DNA of 64,000 bases from Temnopleurus reevesii (GCA_036244855.1 BQKZ01002574.1:17250-81249); one strand, 5' to 3'. Positions 41,401 through 56,700 are shown, counted from the first letter of the stretch. Notes: generated from the letters alone by a model not told the origin. Program-made: numbers and translations.

Positions 41401-43749
41401 ATTGTAAATGCTTGAATGAAGTTGTTTAGTACCTGTCCTTTGTCCCTTCTGCTCACAGTGAAGGGCATTTGAAGCATGTTGTAGCAATGAAAGCTCATTC
41501 TCTGACAGTTACCACAGGAAGAAATCAGAGAGAGTGGTCTACATCCAGTCAATGTGAATAGTTACATTGGATTATTCAGTGCTGACTATATGGTCACTGC
41601 TGCAAGCTTCATGAAAACCCTCCAGATGGTATAACAAATGGGTTAGAGTATGATGGTTGTGATGAAGTTGAGGTTTATCGATGATAATGGTGATGATGAT
41701 TGTGATGATGCTGATTGGCCACATTTAATTATAATTGGCATCATAATTAAACTATGTGCATAGTTGTAATGACTACCAAGTATTGTTTAGTTCCATGGTG
41801 CTCTTTGGGTCCCGTGATGCTTATAGATAATCAGCATACAGTCAAACCGGTCACCCAAGTCAAACAGGAAATGTGGCCACTGAAGACAGGTGGCCTCTAT
41901 AGACAGGTGCTATAATGCACTATTTTGATCTGGAGGGAATCAATTTAGGTGGCCACTGTAGATAGGTGGTCACTATAGGCAGCCACTAAGTCAAGTTTGA
42001 CTGTATTTTATTTAAACCTGCCAGCCATTTAGTATTGTCTATTCAAATATTATTTGCACGCAGACTGTGCTGTGTTTCTCCCCAGTGGGAGCCACCCTGA
42101 GAGTGAGGAGTCGTAAGTTCCCCGCCGTCGTCAACTGCACCTCCATCGATTGGTTCCATGAATGGCCGCAGGAAGCCTTGGTGTCTGTCAGTATGAGGTT
42201 CTTGGATGAAGTCGAACTTCTAAAGGTAGGCCCTCTTTCCAAAATGTTATAACATTGGTGCATTCTTGATAAAGAGATGGCGAGTCATGTTTCATATTTT
42301 GGATCAATATTAACTTTGAATGAGGAGATGAATAAACTTTTAGTAAGCATGTAGAGACAGAATGGCTGTGTGACATTGTAGATTTACACATTCAATCAAT
42401 TGATAATAGTAATGATAATAATAGTGCCATTTATATAGAGCTCTTACAGACATTAGCATCACAGTACTTTACAATACTAATTTACTAATTACATTTAGTA
42501 ATTGACTATTCTATAATTATATTTTTGTTGGAAGTAGCTTTGGAAGGACTTTTATGGTCTCGTAGGCTGTACAATCTTTGGGGGCTTGAAAACTTAATAG
42601 AAAAAATAAGTAGATTTACACTGCACACTGTATCCGTTTATCTGTAAAGTCAGGAAATACAGAAAATGATTTTCCAATGATGTATGCAGTTTCTTAATCA
42701 CACACTTACGTTTAAGTGAGTGTGAACGAGACAGTTAAAGTAACTATCCAGTGAGAGGCATTACAACTACATAATTTCATTGATTTTTATTTCTTTGCAT
42801 TATTACAGGGTGACATCAAAAATTCCATTGCTGAGTTCATGGCCTACGTTCACGTGAGTGTGAACGAGAGCAGAAAGCAGTACCTAGCCAACGAGAGGCG
42901 TTACAACTACACCACACCAAAGAGTTTCTTGGAACAGATTAAGCTTTACGAGTCTCTACTTGCAATGAAATCTAAAGAGCTTACAGCGAAGATGGAGCGT
43001 CTTGAAAACGGTCTCACCAAGCTCCAGAGCACTGCCCAACAGGTTTGTTGCTACGATAAGCCCCCCCCCCCCCCCCCAAAAAGGTCCGACCTAAACAATT
43101 TTGTTTGCTTTTTACTCAAATTTGAAGAAAAAAAAATAACGGTATAACTAAGAGGAAAAAACATGACAATTATAACATGAAAATACATTTTCAGTAATAT
43201 TAAGAATTATGCAAAAATGTAAAAGATATAGTAAATGCTAAATACAAAACATAGTAAGCTAAAAAGCATTATACAAGAATATATGAACAAAAGATATAAG
43301 AATATACATCAAGACTGATTAAGAGATGATCAATTAGATGTTAATGTCTTCCAGAGTTAGCCGAATCTGATTTCAATAGCAATGGACTTCTGTATCAAAT
43401 GAAATTCTATGTATTTTTCTTTCAATACATTTAATTCATTGTTTGATTGACCCGTGCTTGTAGGTGGATGACCTAAAGGCCAAGCTAGCCTCCCAGGAGG
43501 TGGAGCTCGCCCAGAAGAACGAGGACGCAGACAAACTCATCCAGGTGGTCGGCGTGGAGACGGAGAAGGTCTCCAAGGAGAAAGCCATCGCCGATGACGA
43601 GGAGAAGAAGGTCGCCGTCATCAACGAAGAGGTGTCGAAGAAGGCCAAGGATTGTTCGGAGGATTTGGCAAAGGCTGAACCTGCCCTCTTAGCTGCACAG
43701 GATGCTCTTAACACTCTCAATAAGGTAAATGAAAGTAGTAGTAGTAGTT

Positions 43750-43795
<46 letters not shown>

Positions 43796-43798
43796 AAA

Positions 43799-43873
<75 letters not shown>

Positions 43874-43911
43874 TAGTAGAAGTAGAAGTAGAAATAGAAG
43901 TAGAAGTAGAA

Positions 43912-43945
<34 letters not shown>

Positions 43946-44061
43946 AAATAGTATTTGTAGTAGTAGTAGCAGCAGTAGTAGTAGCGATAGAAGTAGCAGT
44001 AATTTTCGTAGTAGAAGTAGTAGTAGTAGTAGTAGTAGTAAGGGTACTAGTGGTAGTAGTA

Positions 44062-44113
<52 letters not shown>

Positions 44114-47100
44114 TAGTAGTAATAATTGTAGGAGTACAAGAAGTACATTGTAATAGTAGTAGTTGAAATCCTTCTTTTCAACATCCACTGCTGTTTGTTT
44201 GTTTGTGTATGCGTCAAGTTTATTACCCTTCTTTTTTAACAGAACAACCTGACTGAGTTGAAGTCCTTCGGTTCCCCACCCGGTGCTGTGCTGAAGGTGA
44301 CTGCTGCTGTCATGGTGCTTCTTGCTCCAAACGGCAAGGTCCCCAAGGATAGGAGCTGGAAAGCTGCCAAGATTGTCATGAACAAGGTGAGACTTATTAC
44401 CCTTAAATTAGAAATTGATTTTTCCGTGAAAGGATTAGTGACTCCTGGGCCATGATGGAAGCCCTCCCCCCTCTTGCACCTTTCTTCTGTCTTGGCCATC
44501 CTCCTCTTTCAAATCAACCCTACTGCTTCTTTTTTATCACCATCTGTCTTCCCAATCTACCTGGAAAATGAGTTCCACCTTTTAATTTTTTTTTCAGTCT
44601 GGGAAAAATCAGGGAATTTTATACAGTGTTCTTCAAATCAAGGAAACATCTGAATTTTGTGCTCTCCAGATATTGTAAATTATACGGTATTCAAGGGTCT
44701 GTTAAAAATAGGTTGAAATGAGTGAATTAACTTGACATAGATTTCATGGAATTTTGAAAATTCATGAGGGAAAATATCAGGAAATTTTGTTCTTCACAAA
44801 TTTTGGGATCCCTGTTCCTTCTTATGGCATTCCCTTCCTGATCCCATACTCTATTCTCATGATCGTCATAACAATAGTTCAATTTATAGCACACAATCAC
44901 TATATGCATATATTCTACTGTGGTTGACATGAGGTACTATATTTTTACCCTGGCTATAACTGCCGAGCAAGCCACTCTAGCGCTCAAGCATCCCAAGGAA
45001 TAAATTCCTGCCAGGTACCCATTTTTACCAGGGTTGAGTGCAGCACAGTGTGGATAAATTTCTTGCTAAAGGAAATCAACGCCTTTGATGGGGTTCAAAT
45101 CGCTGACCTCGTTGAAAGGCAAGAGTCAGAACCACAACACCACAACGCTTCTACCCTTTTCAATATGTGACCAACCGTCTCAAAGCACTTCTCTTTACAA
45201 CACCATGTTTCATACTTCCCCTTCTATCCAGGTTGATGCTTTCTTGGATTCCCTCATCAACTACGACAAGGAGAACATCCACGAGAACTGCCAGAAGGCC
45301 ATCAAGGAGTACCTCAACGATCCAGAGTTTGAGCCCGAGTACATCAAGGGAAAGTCCCTCGCTGCCGGCGGTCTCTGTTCCTGGGTTGTGAACATCGTCA
45401 AGTTCTACAATGTCTACTGTGATGTCGAGCCCAAGAGGATTGCCCTGCAGAAAGCCAATGACGAGTTGAAGGCTGCCCAGGATAAACTCGCTCTCATCAA
45501 GGCCAAGATTGCTGTAAGTAGATTTTTACTACCACAGCTAATGACTATTGAAGAACATTTAATTCTCATCACCCAAATAGCCAATACCAAACAATGCCTC
45601 ATCATAATTTCAGTAATTGATTTTTGTTCTGTTTAATTAATTTTTGTGTTGGGGAACTACCCATACAATGCCTCTCATTCAAAGGGTATCCGAGGCGCAA
45701 AATAATCATTTTCTAGTTGGTAGTATCCACAGAAATAAAAAACAACAACCTGTATTAAAACTAACTCAGACTAACCCAAGTCATATTTATGCATCGATCA
45801 TGAATGCACTGGTTTTTTTCTTTTGTTTTGCTTTTAACTCTAGCTATTAACCCTAATCCCATTGGGGGGGGGCTTTTAAAGCCCCCCCCTCGACAATTTT
45901 CGCGATAAATCTGAAACGCGAGAAGCTCGCGCCATAATTTTTTCTGACTTTTATCTTTCAAGTCTCGCGCAACTTTTGACACCAAATTCGTGATGACCGG
46001 GTATGCGGTACCGACGCTACGCGCATTTGAAAAATATTCGTCGAGCCAAATATGAGTCCAAAACGTGATTTTATGTACAAAGTCAATGCAAATTGTGTTT
46101 TTAGTCAATATTCATAAATCCTTGTCTATTTTGCATATTAATGCATGAACTGAATTTAAAATTCATTTTCTATGCCTCTAATAATGTCACCAACAATTCC
46201 CATCGAAAAAACAATAGAAATAATAAAGTCGAAAAAACAAAGAAATACATAAGAAATTCACAAAAACAATAGAATACATAAGAAATAGATTTTGATTGCA
46301 TTTTCTTTCCATGACAATATGTCTGAAACATTACTATGAGTATCTAGACCAAAAATCGGCACATTTGGAGCTTCAGCAAGTGATTTATTGCTGTTTGTTA
46401 GAATTCATGCATAATTATGCATAATTAAAGCCTAATTAGCATAATGAGTAGATGTTTGAAAAATTTGACTATGCAATCTAAGAGTTAATATCGCGGGCTA
46501 TGTGCACGCCAAATTTCGGCGCAATCGCGCGGTCGACGGCGAAGATCAGAGGGGGGGGCCAAATAAGCCCCCCCCCAATGAACTGAGATGACTAAAATAT
46601 CCCAATGGGATTAGGGTTAATAAATATCATGTCATGATTTTGGTTTACTTTATGTACTTGACTTATATACAAATTGAATTTTTGACTGCAGATATTTTAC
46701 TATTTTTCGTGTTAGTATCACTGAATGTACACTCGAATTGAAATCAGAAAATAAAAATATAAGGATAAGATGTAAAACAAAAAAAATATAGGAGGTAGCC
46801 TGATAAGTATTACCATTTTCAGTATTGACTAATTAAGCCTGCAATCTATTATCCTCCATGACAGGAACTGGATGCCAATCTTGCCGAGCTCACCGCCCAG
46901 TTCGAGAAGGCTACCTCAGACAAGCTGAAGTGCCAGCAGGAAGCCGAGGCCACCTCCCGCACCATCACCCTGGCTAACAGGCTGGTGGGAGGTCTCGCCT
47001 CTGAGAACGTCAGATGGGGAGAGGCTGTTGCCAATTTCAAGATCCAGGAGAAGACGCTTCGTAAGTATAATGATATCCTCAGAAAGAGATTGGAAACTTG

Positions 47101-47680
47101 AGGTTACGGATACAGAACAAAATTGTGCAAAAGCAAAAATATACAACAAAACACTGTTCTTTGCTTCAAGAAATTAAATCTCATTGTCTCCACAGCTCAT
47201 TCCATAGCTGAATAGCTCCCTTTGAATGACAAAGAAAAGCAGTCAAAATCTGTTATTGTATACTGTACTCTCATTGTTAAATTGTTGATTTGAATGGGTG
47301 GAATTGATCCATGAGAGGGTGAATAGATGAATTGATTAATAAAGTAATAAACACTGAATTAATAATCCATATTATTGCATCTATCGAGATTTTCATTCCA
47401 TCTGAGTTGGTAAATAAGGAAATTTTGTTGATTGTATGATAAATAGAGGTGGATTCTGGCATGAAAATTCATGAAGGGGTTGAAAATGTGAGTGATAGTT
47501 ACATTCCTTTTAGAATGATAACCTCAAATACATTTTTTGTTCTGTTTTTTTTTTGCAGCTGGTGATGTGTTGCTGATTACAGCCTTTGTTTCGTACATCG
47601 GTTGCTTCACCAAGAACTACCGTATCGACCTTCATGACCGCATGTGGCTTCCGTTCCTCAAGTCACAGAAGGTATGTATC

Positions 47681-47724
<44 letters not shown>

Positions 47725-50700
47725 GAGAGAATGCAGTAAGGGAGTGATAAGATGTATGGAACATGTTTCATATCATTAACCCATTGACTACTGGAACCGG
47801 TTAGTCCCTGCACAAAGTCTATGGGAATTACAGAATTCAGTAGCCAATGGTTTAGATAGAGGGTTAATCTTTCACTCCAGGGCTTGAATAGGATAAAATG
47901 AAACAGCCACATCCAAATTGTTTCATGTGTGTGGGTCACAGTGCTGGGATTTTGCCTCTTATCACATTCCAATGTGACATGAATAATGAAAATGGAATAA
48001 CGGTATATTTTAGTCCGTGTAAATAGAACGAAGATTAAATCACTCAAATTTTTTATAAAACATAGTATGTGTACAGTATGCAAATGTTTTTAATAGTTAA
48101 TGGAATAATATCATGCTCGTTTGACTGAAGGAGTTTTACGTATCTTACAGATAGTGAAAGTTCACAACATAAATTCTTATTCTTTCAGTTGATTAAGGTT
48201 AACTTATTATTTAATTGATTCACAAAAATGGAACCATAATAAGTAAGACAAATGAAAGTTCAAGTTATAACATTGTCTATCGACATCTTTTTCATCTCCA
48301 GGACCCTATCCCTATCACGGAAGGCCTCGACGTCCTCACCATGCTCACCGACGACGCCGACATCGCCATCTGGAACAATGAGGGTCTCCCCAGCGATCGC
48401 ATGTCGACGGAGAACGCCACCATCCTGTCCAACTGCCAGCGCTGGCCGCTCATGATCGACCCCCAGCTCCAGGGGATCAAGTGGATCAAGCAGAAGTACG
48501 GGGATGATCTCCGGGTGATCCGTATCGGACAGCGTGGGTATTTGGATACGATTGAGAACGCCATCTCGTCCGGTGACACAGTGTTGATTGAGAACATGGA
48601 GGAGTCTATTGATCCAGTGTTGGATCCGGTCCTTGGTCGGAACACCATCAAGAAGGGAAGGTAAGTCATTGATTGGAAGAAAAAAAAATTGCAATTTGCA
48701 ATCCATCGTATCGAATATACATGCCAAGTACTATAACCTGAAATTTTTGCAATTTTTTTAAATTTTAATTCTGCCTCGCAAAAATTTCCACTCTGTAGGA
48801 GGCACATTCATATGTGTACAAACACTGAAAAAAACCCATGAAAATATCAACACGCCAATATGTCAAGCTGGTCCGAAATCATGAAAATATTGTCTTATAC
48901 AGTATTGCATTAATTTGTTCATCAATCAATGACTGAGATGTTGTCAAACCTGTTAGCTTTCCCTTCAAATTTCACAAATTCATTAAAAAGAGCACTTGAA
49001 TAACTTAACGGGTTATGTTACTCCCTCAAAATACGTCTAATTATTGATTGGAGTATCTAAGCCAGGAAAAGAATTAGAGCCAGGCGGAAAATTTTGTTTG
49101 ATGTTTTTGTAAATGGTGTTCTGCTTTTCGAAAAAAAGAAAAAAAATTATCAAGAACTGTGAAATGCATTAATATGAATTGGTAATTTATCTTTTTTTTT
49201 TAGAAAGAATGACAAGGCATTAAAGTACTCGGTTTAAGTCTTACACTACTTTTCATAATTGGATTGACGCATGAGCAGTAAACAGGTGTGGTCCTTCAGC
49301 ATATTTTAAAACTATTACTAAAACTCATTTGTAAATGAGGATTTTTTTTCTTCCAAATTTACATGTTTTTCATTTTTGCTTCTGCTTCAGGTACATCAAG
49401 ATCGGAGACAAGGAGGTGGAATACAACCCTGAATTCCGTCTGATCCTCCAGACCAAGCTAGCCAACCCCCATTACAAGCCTGAGATGCAGGCCCAGACTA
49501 CCCTTATTAACTTCACTGTGACCAGGGATGGTTTGGAAGATCAGCTGCTAGCCAACGTGGTGGCGCAGGAGAGACCCGATCTTGAGAAACTCAAGGTGGG
49601 TAGGAATTTGAATCGATAGATATCGAAAGGGCATCGCAAGTTTTGGGAATGTAATGAAGAACTGCTCCATAAAAGTCTTAAATCGTACACATGAGATAAA
49701 TTTGTAGTTGGACTTTAGTATATGGGAGTTTTTCTACAAAGTTGCAATTGATTCAGCTGCAAATCAGTCGCAAATTGATACTCACATTTTTGTTCACGCA
49801 AGGTCTGTACCTCTATCAAGATGAAACAATAATTTTTATTTGGCAATTGATCGCAGCTTTTGTTCAACACCCTCTAAGTTAGACACGAAAATAAAATCTG
49901 AGCTATTGCAGAATTAGCTTTAATGATATTCATTGGATTAGTCAAAATTGAACCAGACTGCATTTCCAATGTAATACATTTTGTAAGGGCAAAATATTCA
50001 AATAACAGAATCACATAATTCTGAAAGAAAAGGTCCCCAAAATATTAACAAAATCATTCTTATCAACAATATGTGCCTTTACAGTTGTTCATATTAGAGA
50101 GCATGATGGTAGTATTTCTTGTACGGAAGGGATTTTACAAAGTGTAAACAACACAAAAGAAACAGTGTACCAGAAAGATATCTCTGCATCTTAGCGTTTG
50201 AAACAGCTGCAAAGGCACGTTTTGTTCAACCTTGACATCTGACCGTTATATTTTTATATCCATTCTCTATTCAGTCTGACCTGACGAAGCAACAGAACGA
50301 CTTCAAGATCATCCTGAAGGAGCTTGAGGACAATCTGCTCTCCCGTCTGTCCTCCGCAGAGGGTAACTTCCTTGGAGACACAGCCCTGGTGGAGAACCTG
50401 GAGACAACCAAGAGGACTGCTGCAGAGATCTCAGTCAAGGTGGGTGTGACTTGTGGTGCTGTAATAGGATGGGATGCTCTTTCTTTAAGTTCATTGAATT
50501 GAATGGAATTGAATTGACTTGGCTTGGATTAAACTGCATTAAACTGAATTGAATGATATTGAATGAATGGAGATGAGCTAAATTAAACTAAATTGAATTT
50601 CAAAGAAATGATGTGAACTGATTTGAACTGCAAATAACTGAACTACATTGATATGAATTGAACTAAATTGATCTGAATTGAACGTAAATGAAATGAACTG

Positions 50701-53700
50701 AATTGAACTGAATTGAACTGCATTGAACTGAATTTGAGCTGAATGGAACTGAACTGTACAGAACAAAGCTGAATTTAATAACCTGAATTGGACTGCATTT
50801 AACCAAATTCAGTGATATAATTCAAATTCTAATTGAACAGAATTGAACTGAATTGAACACTGAATTGAACAGTAAATTGAACTAAATTTAACTAAATTGA
50901 ACTGAAATGAACTGCACTGAACTGAACTGAATTGAACAGAATTGAACTGAACTGAACTGTACTGAACAAACTTTTATTGAATTCAATTCCTAGGTGGAGG
51001 AGGCCAAGATAACTGAGGTCAAGATCAACGAGGCTAGGGAGTTGTATCGTCCTGCCGCTGCTAGGGCTTCTCTTCTCTACTTCATCCTCAACGATCTCAA
51101 CAAGATCAATCCTATCTACCAGTTCTCTCTCAAGGTAAGTCCATGTTTTTCTGATCTAATTTCATCAATCTTAGATGATGCTGCCAGAAAGATGCAATTG
51201 ATTGCAAATCAGCCACAAATTGAAACATCACTTTCCTTTTCACACAGTCTGCACCACCCCCTAGGACAAATTTATTTCTTACCAGACCTGCCAATTATGA
51301 GTTTTTAAGGAGAATATAATGTGTCTTTATCTCAAACTCTGGTTTTCTTAGGATATTATGATTTGTCATTATAGTTTCAAATACATCCCTGTTGAAATTA
51401 TCCTTTTTTCCAATATTTAGGAGCAGCATAAAAAATACAAGGGGGGCCCAAAGGCGATTAGCCCCCTAAACCTTTGAAATAATCCCTGTAAGCTCCAAAA
51501 TAGCCCTTGAAAAATGTAGTAAGGGGGGCTTTTTTTAATAAGGGAAATGTAAGTAGAGCCCCCGTAAATAAAAAATATATTAAAAAAAAAGTATTTTCCT
51601 ACCCTGGTTGAATAGAAATAAATGTTGTCGCACCATATAGCTTTGAATTATTGTTATGACATGATAACTAGCATACCTGTTTTTCCCTTTCCACTAGGCC
51701 TTCAACACAGTGTTCAGTTTGTCAATCGCCAGAGCCGAGCCATGTGAAGACGTGAAGGAGCGTGTTGTAAACCTGATCGATTGCATCACATATTCTGTAT
51801 TCATCTACACCACTCGAGGTCTCTTTGAGGCTGATAAGCTCATCTTTACAACACAGGTTGCATTCCAGGTAAGTTACCATGAGATCAACATTAGATTTGA
51901 TCAGAATTGTGTTTTAAAGATGGGCGGTCACATAGCTTCATGGTATTCCATAAAAATTTAATCAACAGGGCATCAATTTTAATACTAAGAATTAAGACAA
52001 CATCTGTTTGTCCTCTGGTACTCCACATTTCCGCCATATCTTTGCATTTGGTTCTTGGATGTATTATGCGTTTCCCAATCAGTTATGTATTTTGAATGTC
52101 TCGTTCTATGTGCACCTAAAAATTTGCACATAGAACGATTGTTTGGTTTGACCAGACTTTATGTTTATTTTTATAATTTTAGTTTTTCTCTGTCAATGAA
52201 ACACTTGATCAAGTATTCAGTAGATTGTGTCATAATCGAGTCCCTTTAAATCAATTACCTTTCAATGCTATATATTTGTTTCTTCTTGTTACCCAGGTTC
52301 TGTTGATGAAGAAGGAGATTGCCCAGAACGAGCTTGACTTCCTGCTCCGCTTCCCGATCCAAGTCGGTCTGACCAGCCCTGTAGACTTCCTCACCAATTC
52401 TGCCTGGGGTGCTATCAAGGTATGAATCTATTCGGGTCATGAATCCCACACAGACCTGCCAACCGTAAATGTGTTTTAGAATGAACATTAGACTGTCAAA
52501 AACTAAATAGCTGAACCAATTTGTTCTTGTGTCAGTAAGAATGAGAAAAAAAATTGCTTAAGGAGGAAGCACCAGATATACATAATCATAAATCTCATTA
52601 ATATTCCTAAATGTTGACAGCTCTGATTACATCACTTTGGTCTAAAATTGGTCTATATTCACATGATGTAGGCTTAAGTAAAGCCATACTCCAGGGACAG
52701 GAGATCATGGCTTATGTTATAAAAGATGTGGTAGAGATGACACGGGGCCCTATGAGGGGCTCTATTATGTATTTATTGTACATTTTCATGGCATTTAAGG
52801 TAGCAACAAAGTTCTTGCATTGTTGTATATTCAAGGCTCTTTTTAATCTTGATTAGTGCTTCTATTCTGCCTTAATTGTTGTATAATATTTTAACAATAA
52901 TTACTTCATGTTCTCAAAAATAAATTTTGCATCTTCATCTAAATTACAGTCCCTCTCTGCGATGGAGGACTTCCGTAACTTAGACCGAGACATAGAGGGC
53001 TCCGCCAAACGCTGGAAGAAGTTTGTCGAGAGTGAGTGTCCCGAGAAGGAGAAGTTCCCTCAAGAATGGAAAAACAAGTCCGCCCTGCAGAAGCTCTGCA
53101 TGATGCGTGCCCTGAGAGCTGACCGTATGAGCTACGCCGTCCGCAACTTTATCGAGGAAAAACTCGGCTCCAAGTACGTGGAGGGTCGCCAGGTGGAGTT
53201 TGCTAAGTCGTACGAGGAGACCGACCCGGCCACCCCCGTCTTCTTCATCCTCTCCCCCGGGGTGGATCCCCTGAAGGATGTGGAGGCGCTGGGTAAGAAG
53301 CTGGGCTTCACCTTCGACAATAACAACTTCCACAACGTGTCTCTGGGTCAGGGTCAGGAGATTGTTGCTGAGCAGAGTATGGACCTCGCTGCTAAGGAAG
53401 GTCACTGGGTCATCCTACAGGTGAGTGTGATGGAGAGATGCTAGAGGAAAAATAGAGGAATAGAGGAATTTGTAGCTTTTGATTGTTCCTACCACAAGAA
53501 GTTATCTTGAAATCTAACTCTTTACTATACACTTTCCAATAAATAGACTTGTGTGGTCACTTCATTTCCTTGTCATTTTTGCTCATGATTCTGCTAGGAT
53601 GGAAAGCTCAAGCCAATTTTGACTTCATTCACTTTACTATACAGGCGGACATATGATTCCAAGGAGCTTAGGATGATATGATTATTTAGAGATTGATTAA

Positions 53701-56700
53701 CAAGTCCCAAATGAGTCATAGAACTAGCAAAATGACTATGTTGTATTAGAATTCTACTTATGATTTTAATTCTTTAAAGAGCTTGCATTAATCTTACACT
53801 AACCTCAATACATTTATACATATGATTGGCAATTGGTTTGTAACAAAACTTCCTATTGAAGTTAAATTTAATCATGCATAAAAAATATCAGTTTCAATAA
53901 TGCTGTTAGTGGAACAAAAACTTTGAACTCTGCAACCGTAAAAGTTATTTTAAAACCATTTCATTTTATATTTCATGTACACAGAACATTCACTTGGTCG
54001 CCAAGTGGTTGAGTACACTTGAGAAGAAGCTTGAACAGTACAGCGTGGGCAGCCATGAGAGCTATCGAGTCTACATGAGTGCTGAGCCAGCAGGTTCACC
54101 TGACTCACACATCATCCCACAAGGTATGTCACATTACTCTCTTCAAGTCATCCTTTTAAGATAATGAATCATTAGACATTTTGTGCCTTTGAAACTTTGA
54201 TGTATAAGGAGGAACTTCACTCAGACATTGAAGAAAAATAAGTTTAATAAACTGACAATTTGAGCAAAATCAGATAATCTGTTTTGCTCAAATTTTCAGT
54301 TGTTTATGCGTTCTTATACAAATGTTGTTCTTTACGACCCAAAAACTTTCCCTGGGCTAACCTGACATAGCAACAAGTAATGGATGAAACTGGATCAAAC
54401 TGGATTTGATTTGATGTATTGTAGTTCAATTGTTAACTAGACAGTCTGATAAATACCATGTAACTACAGTCGTTGGTAAGAAACGTGCATAAATTTGAAT
54501 CTATTAGTAATCCGACCTATCAAAAAATAGCATGTAGAACGTACATAAAAGTGGACATATAAATCGTGCACCATCTTTGTGTTTGCAATCAGTAGCAGGG
54601 TGGTGTTTCACCAAGATAACAAAGACTTTAAAGAACGACTTTACGTTCGACTGGTATCCCTTTTTGTGCGCAATGGTTCATACCATTAGCGCATTCCGCG
54701 CAAGAACTGATACCACTCGAACTTAAAGTCATGCGTAACTTCAAGAACGACTTGGTGAAACACCTCCCTGGTCAAATTAAAAATTGACCTCATCTTCACT
54801 GTTTCCTCATTCTGTTCCATCTAGGTATCTTGGAGTCGTCCATCAAGATCACCAACGAGCCTCCCACGGGTATGTTTGCCAACCTCCACAAAGCTCTGTA
54901 CAACTTCAACCAGGACACCCTGGAGATGTGCGCTCGTGAGGCCGAGTTCAAGGTCATCCTCTTTGCTCTCTGCTACTTCCATGCGGTGGTCAGTGAGAGG
55001 CAGAAGTTTGGCCCGCAGGGATGGAACAGGAACTATCCCTTCAACACCGGAGATCTCACCATCTCCGTCAACGTGCTCTACAACTACTTGGAAGCCAACT
55101 CCAAGGTGCGTTTGTCTTCTTTGTTTTAAAGATTTTTTTTACATTTTTCTTTCCATGTTTTATGGCAGACTATCAACTGTATGAATCCAAAGATTCAAAA
55201 TTGACATTTTTATGCCTCCACCACTGTAAGATGGTGCCGGAGGCATTATTCATGGTTTTGTCATCAATTATTGAGATTCTTAATTATTCCTATTTGTTTA
55301 TGGAACGCAGAGTAGGCTAGCTTTTAAACATATGTTGCTCTTTTACCAGTATGTGAAATTGCATAGAATTCTATAAAATTGTCTTTAATCAAGAAAATTT
55401 AATGATCATCTATGAAAATGTTGCTCATTCTCTGTATTCATTGCCCTCGTTGTGAATTTGGTTGCAATTTTGTTAATTATAAAAAAATTGCTGAAAGATT
55501 TGAATACTAGATACAGTAAATAATCATTATCACAAATACAAATTTGTCCAGGCTCACTGTCTTGTAGTAAGCTATCATGTTCTAATGCTGGTATGAATTC
55601 TGGTACTGCAATACTGATGGTACATTGAATTAGGTGCAAATGAATTGATGTTTTGTTTGTCTGTTCCCAGGTACCTTGGCAAGATCTGCGATATCTCTTT
55701 GGTGAGATCATGTACGGTGGTCACATCACAGATGATTGGGATAGGAGACTGTGTAGAACCTATCTGGAGGAGTATATGTCACCGGAAATGGTGAGAAAAT
55801 CTTGCTTTATCAATCCTGCTAGATTATCAAAGCAACCACGTGCTCTTTAAGTTTTCTGTACTTTCTATTGGGGTTTTTGGAAGACCATGCTCAGCTCTAT
55901 GTGTGATTTACTTGAAGGCAATTTTACATAATGCCAAATCATCTCAAGGAACATTTAAATGTGTTTCATCCTCTTGATATCTGAAAATGTGAAATTAAAG
56001 AAAATTAATTCAGAAAGCACATGTTTTGGGGCCAGCATAGTGTTCATGTTCTACTCACTGAACTCCCAACAGAGCATGGTGCATTGCGGAATGTGTCAAG
56101 GGACCGGCCGGATGCTTATAATTTATTAGTGTTAAATCACTTTAATCTTAAGATATACAGGTGATTCGTGTGTTTTTTTGCCAACAGTTTAGAATTGTGT
56201 AATACTGGCTGAATCAGTGGAATTTCATTTTGATTATCTGTAAAAAAAAAATAAATAAATAAAAAAAAAAATCAAACTCTATTAACTCTATAAATTTTTA
56301 TGTAGCCAAACATTCAATCTCATTCAATCTCATTTCTTTCCCTCTCTCCACAGCTTGACGGTGAACTCTACCTAGCACCCGGATTCCCCGTACCACCCAA
56401 CTCTGACTACAAGGGCTACCATCAGTACATCGATGAGATCCTACCCCCAGAAAGCCCCTACCTCTATGGTCTGCATCCCAAAGCTGAGATCGGCTTCCTC
56501 ACGACTGAGTCTGATAATCTCTTCAAGGTGGTCTTGGAGCTCCAGCCCAGGGATGCCGGCGGCGGAGGAGGAGGAGGATCCAGCAGGGAGGAGAAGGTTC
56601 GTTCTTGCATTTGTTTTAAATAAATAATCTTGTGCTGTTGATGTTGTTTCAGGATTTGAAGATCCTTCTCCTATCATATCTTCTCAATGCTTTCTCACCA

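Noticed and set aside
41500..41640. GC-moderate unrecognised block in intron 45
   Set aside because: No frame, no repeat partner in the window and no similarity to neighbouring exons.
43436..44188. Long Leu-rich frame on the minus strand and Val/Ser-rich frames on the plus strand
   Set aside because: They are translations of the AGT microsatellite in intron 48 and part of exon 48.
50488..50972. Regular repeats that could suggest a CRISPR-like array
   Set aside because: Units are short, contiguous and degenerate without spacers, in an animal intron.
52980..53405. Long minus-strand frames opposite exon 59 (and similarly opposite exons 12, 20, 32, 53, 65)
   Set aside because: Shadows of GC-rich coding exons whose plus-strand frame clearly encodes dynein.
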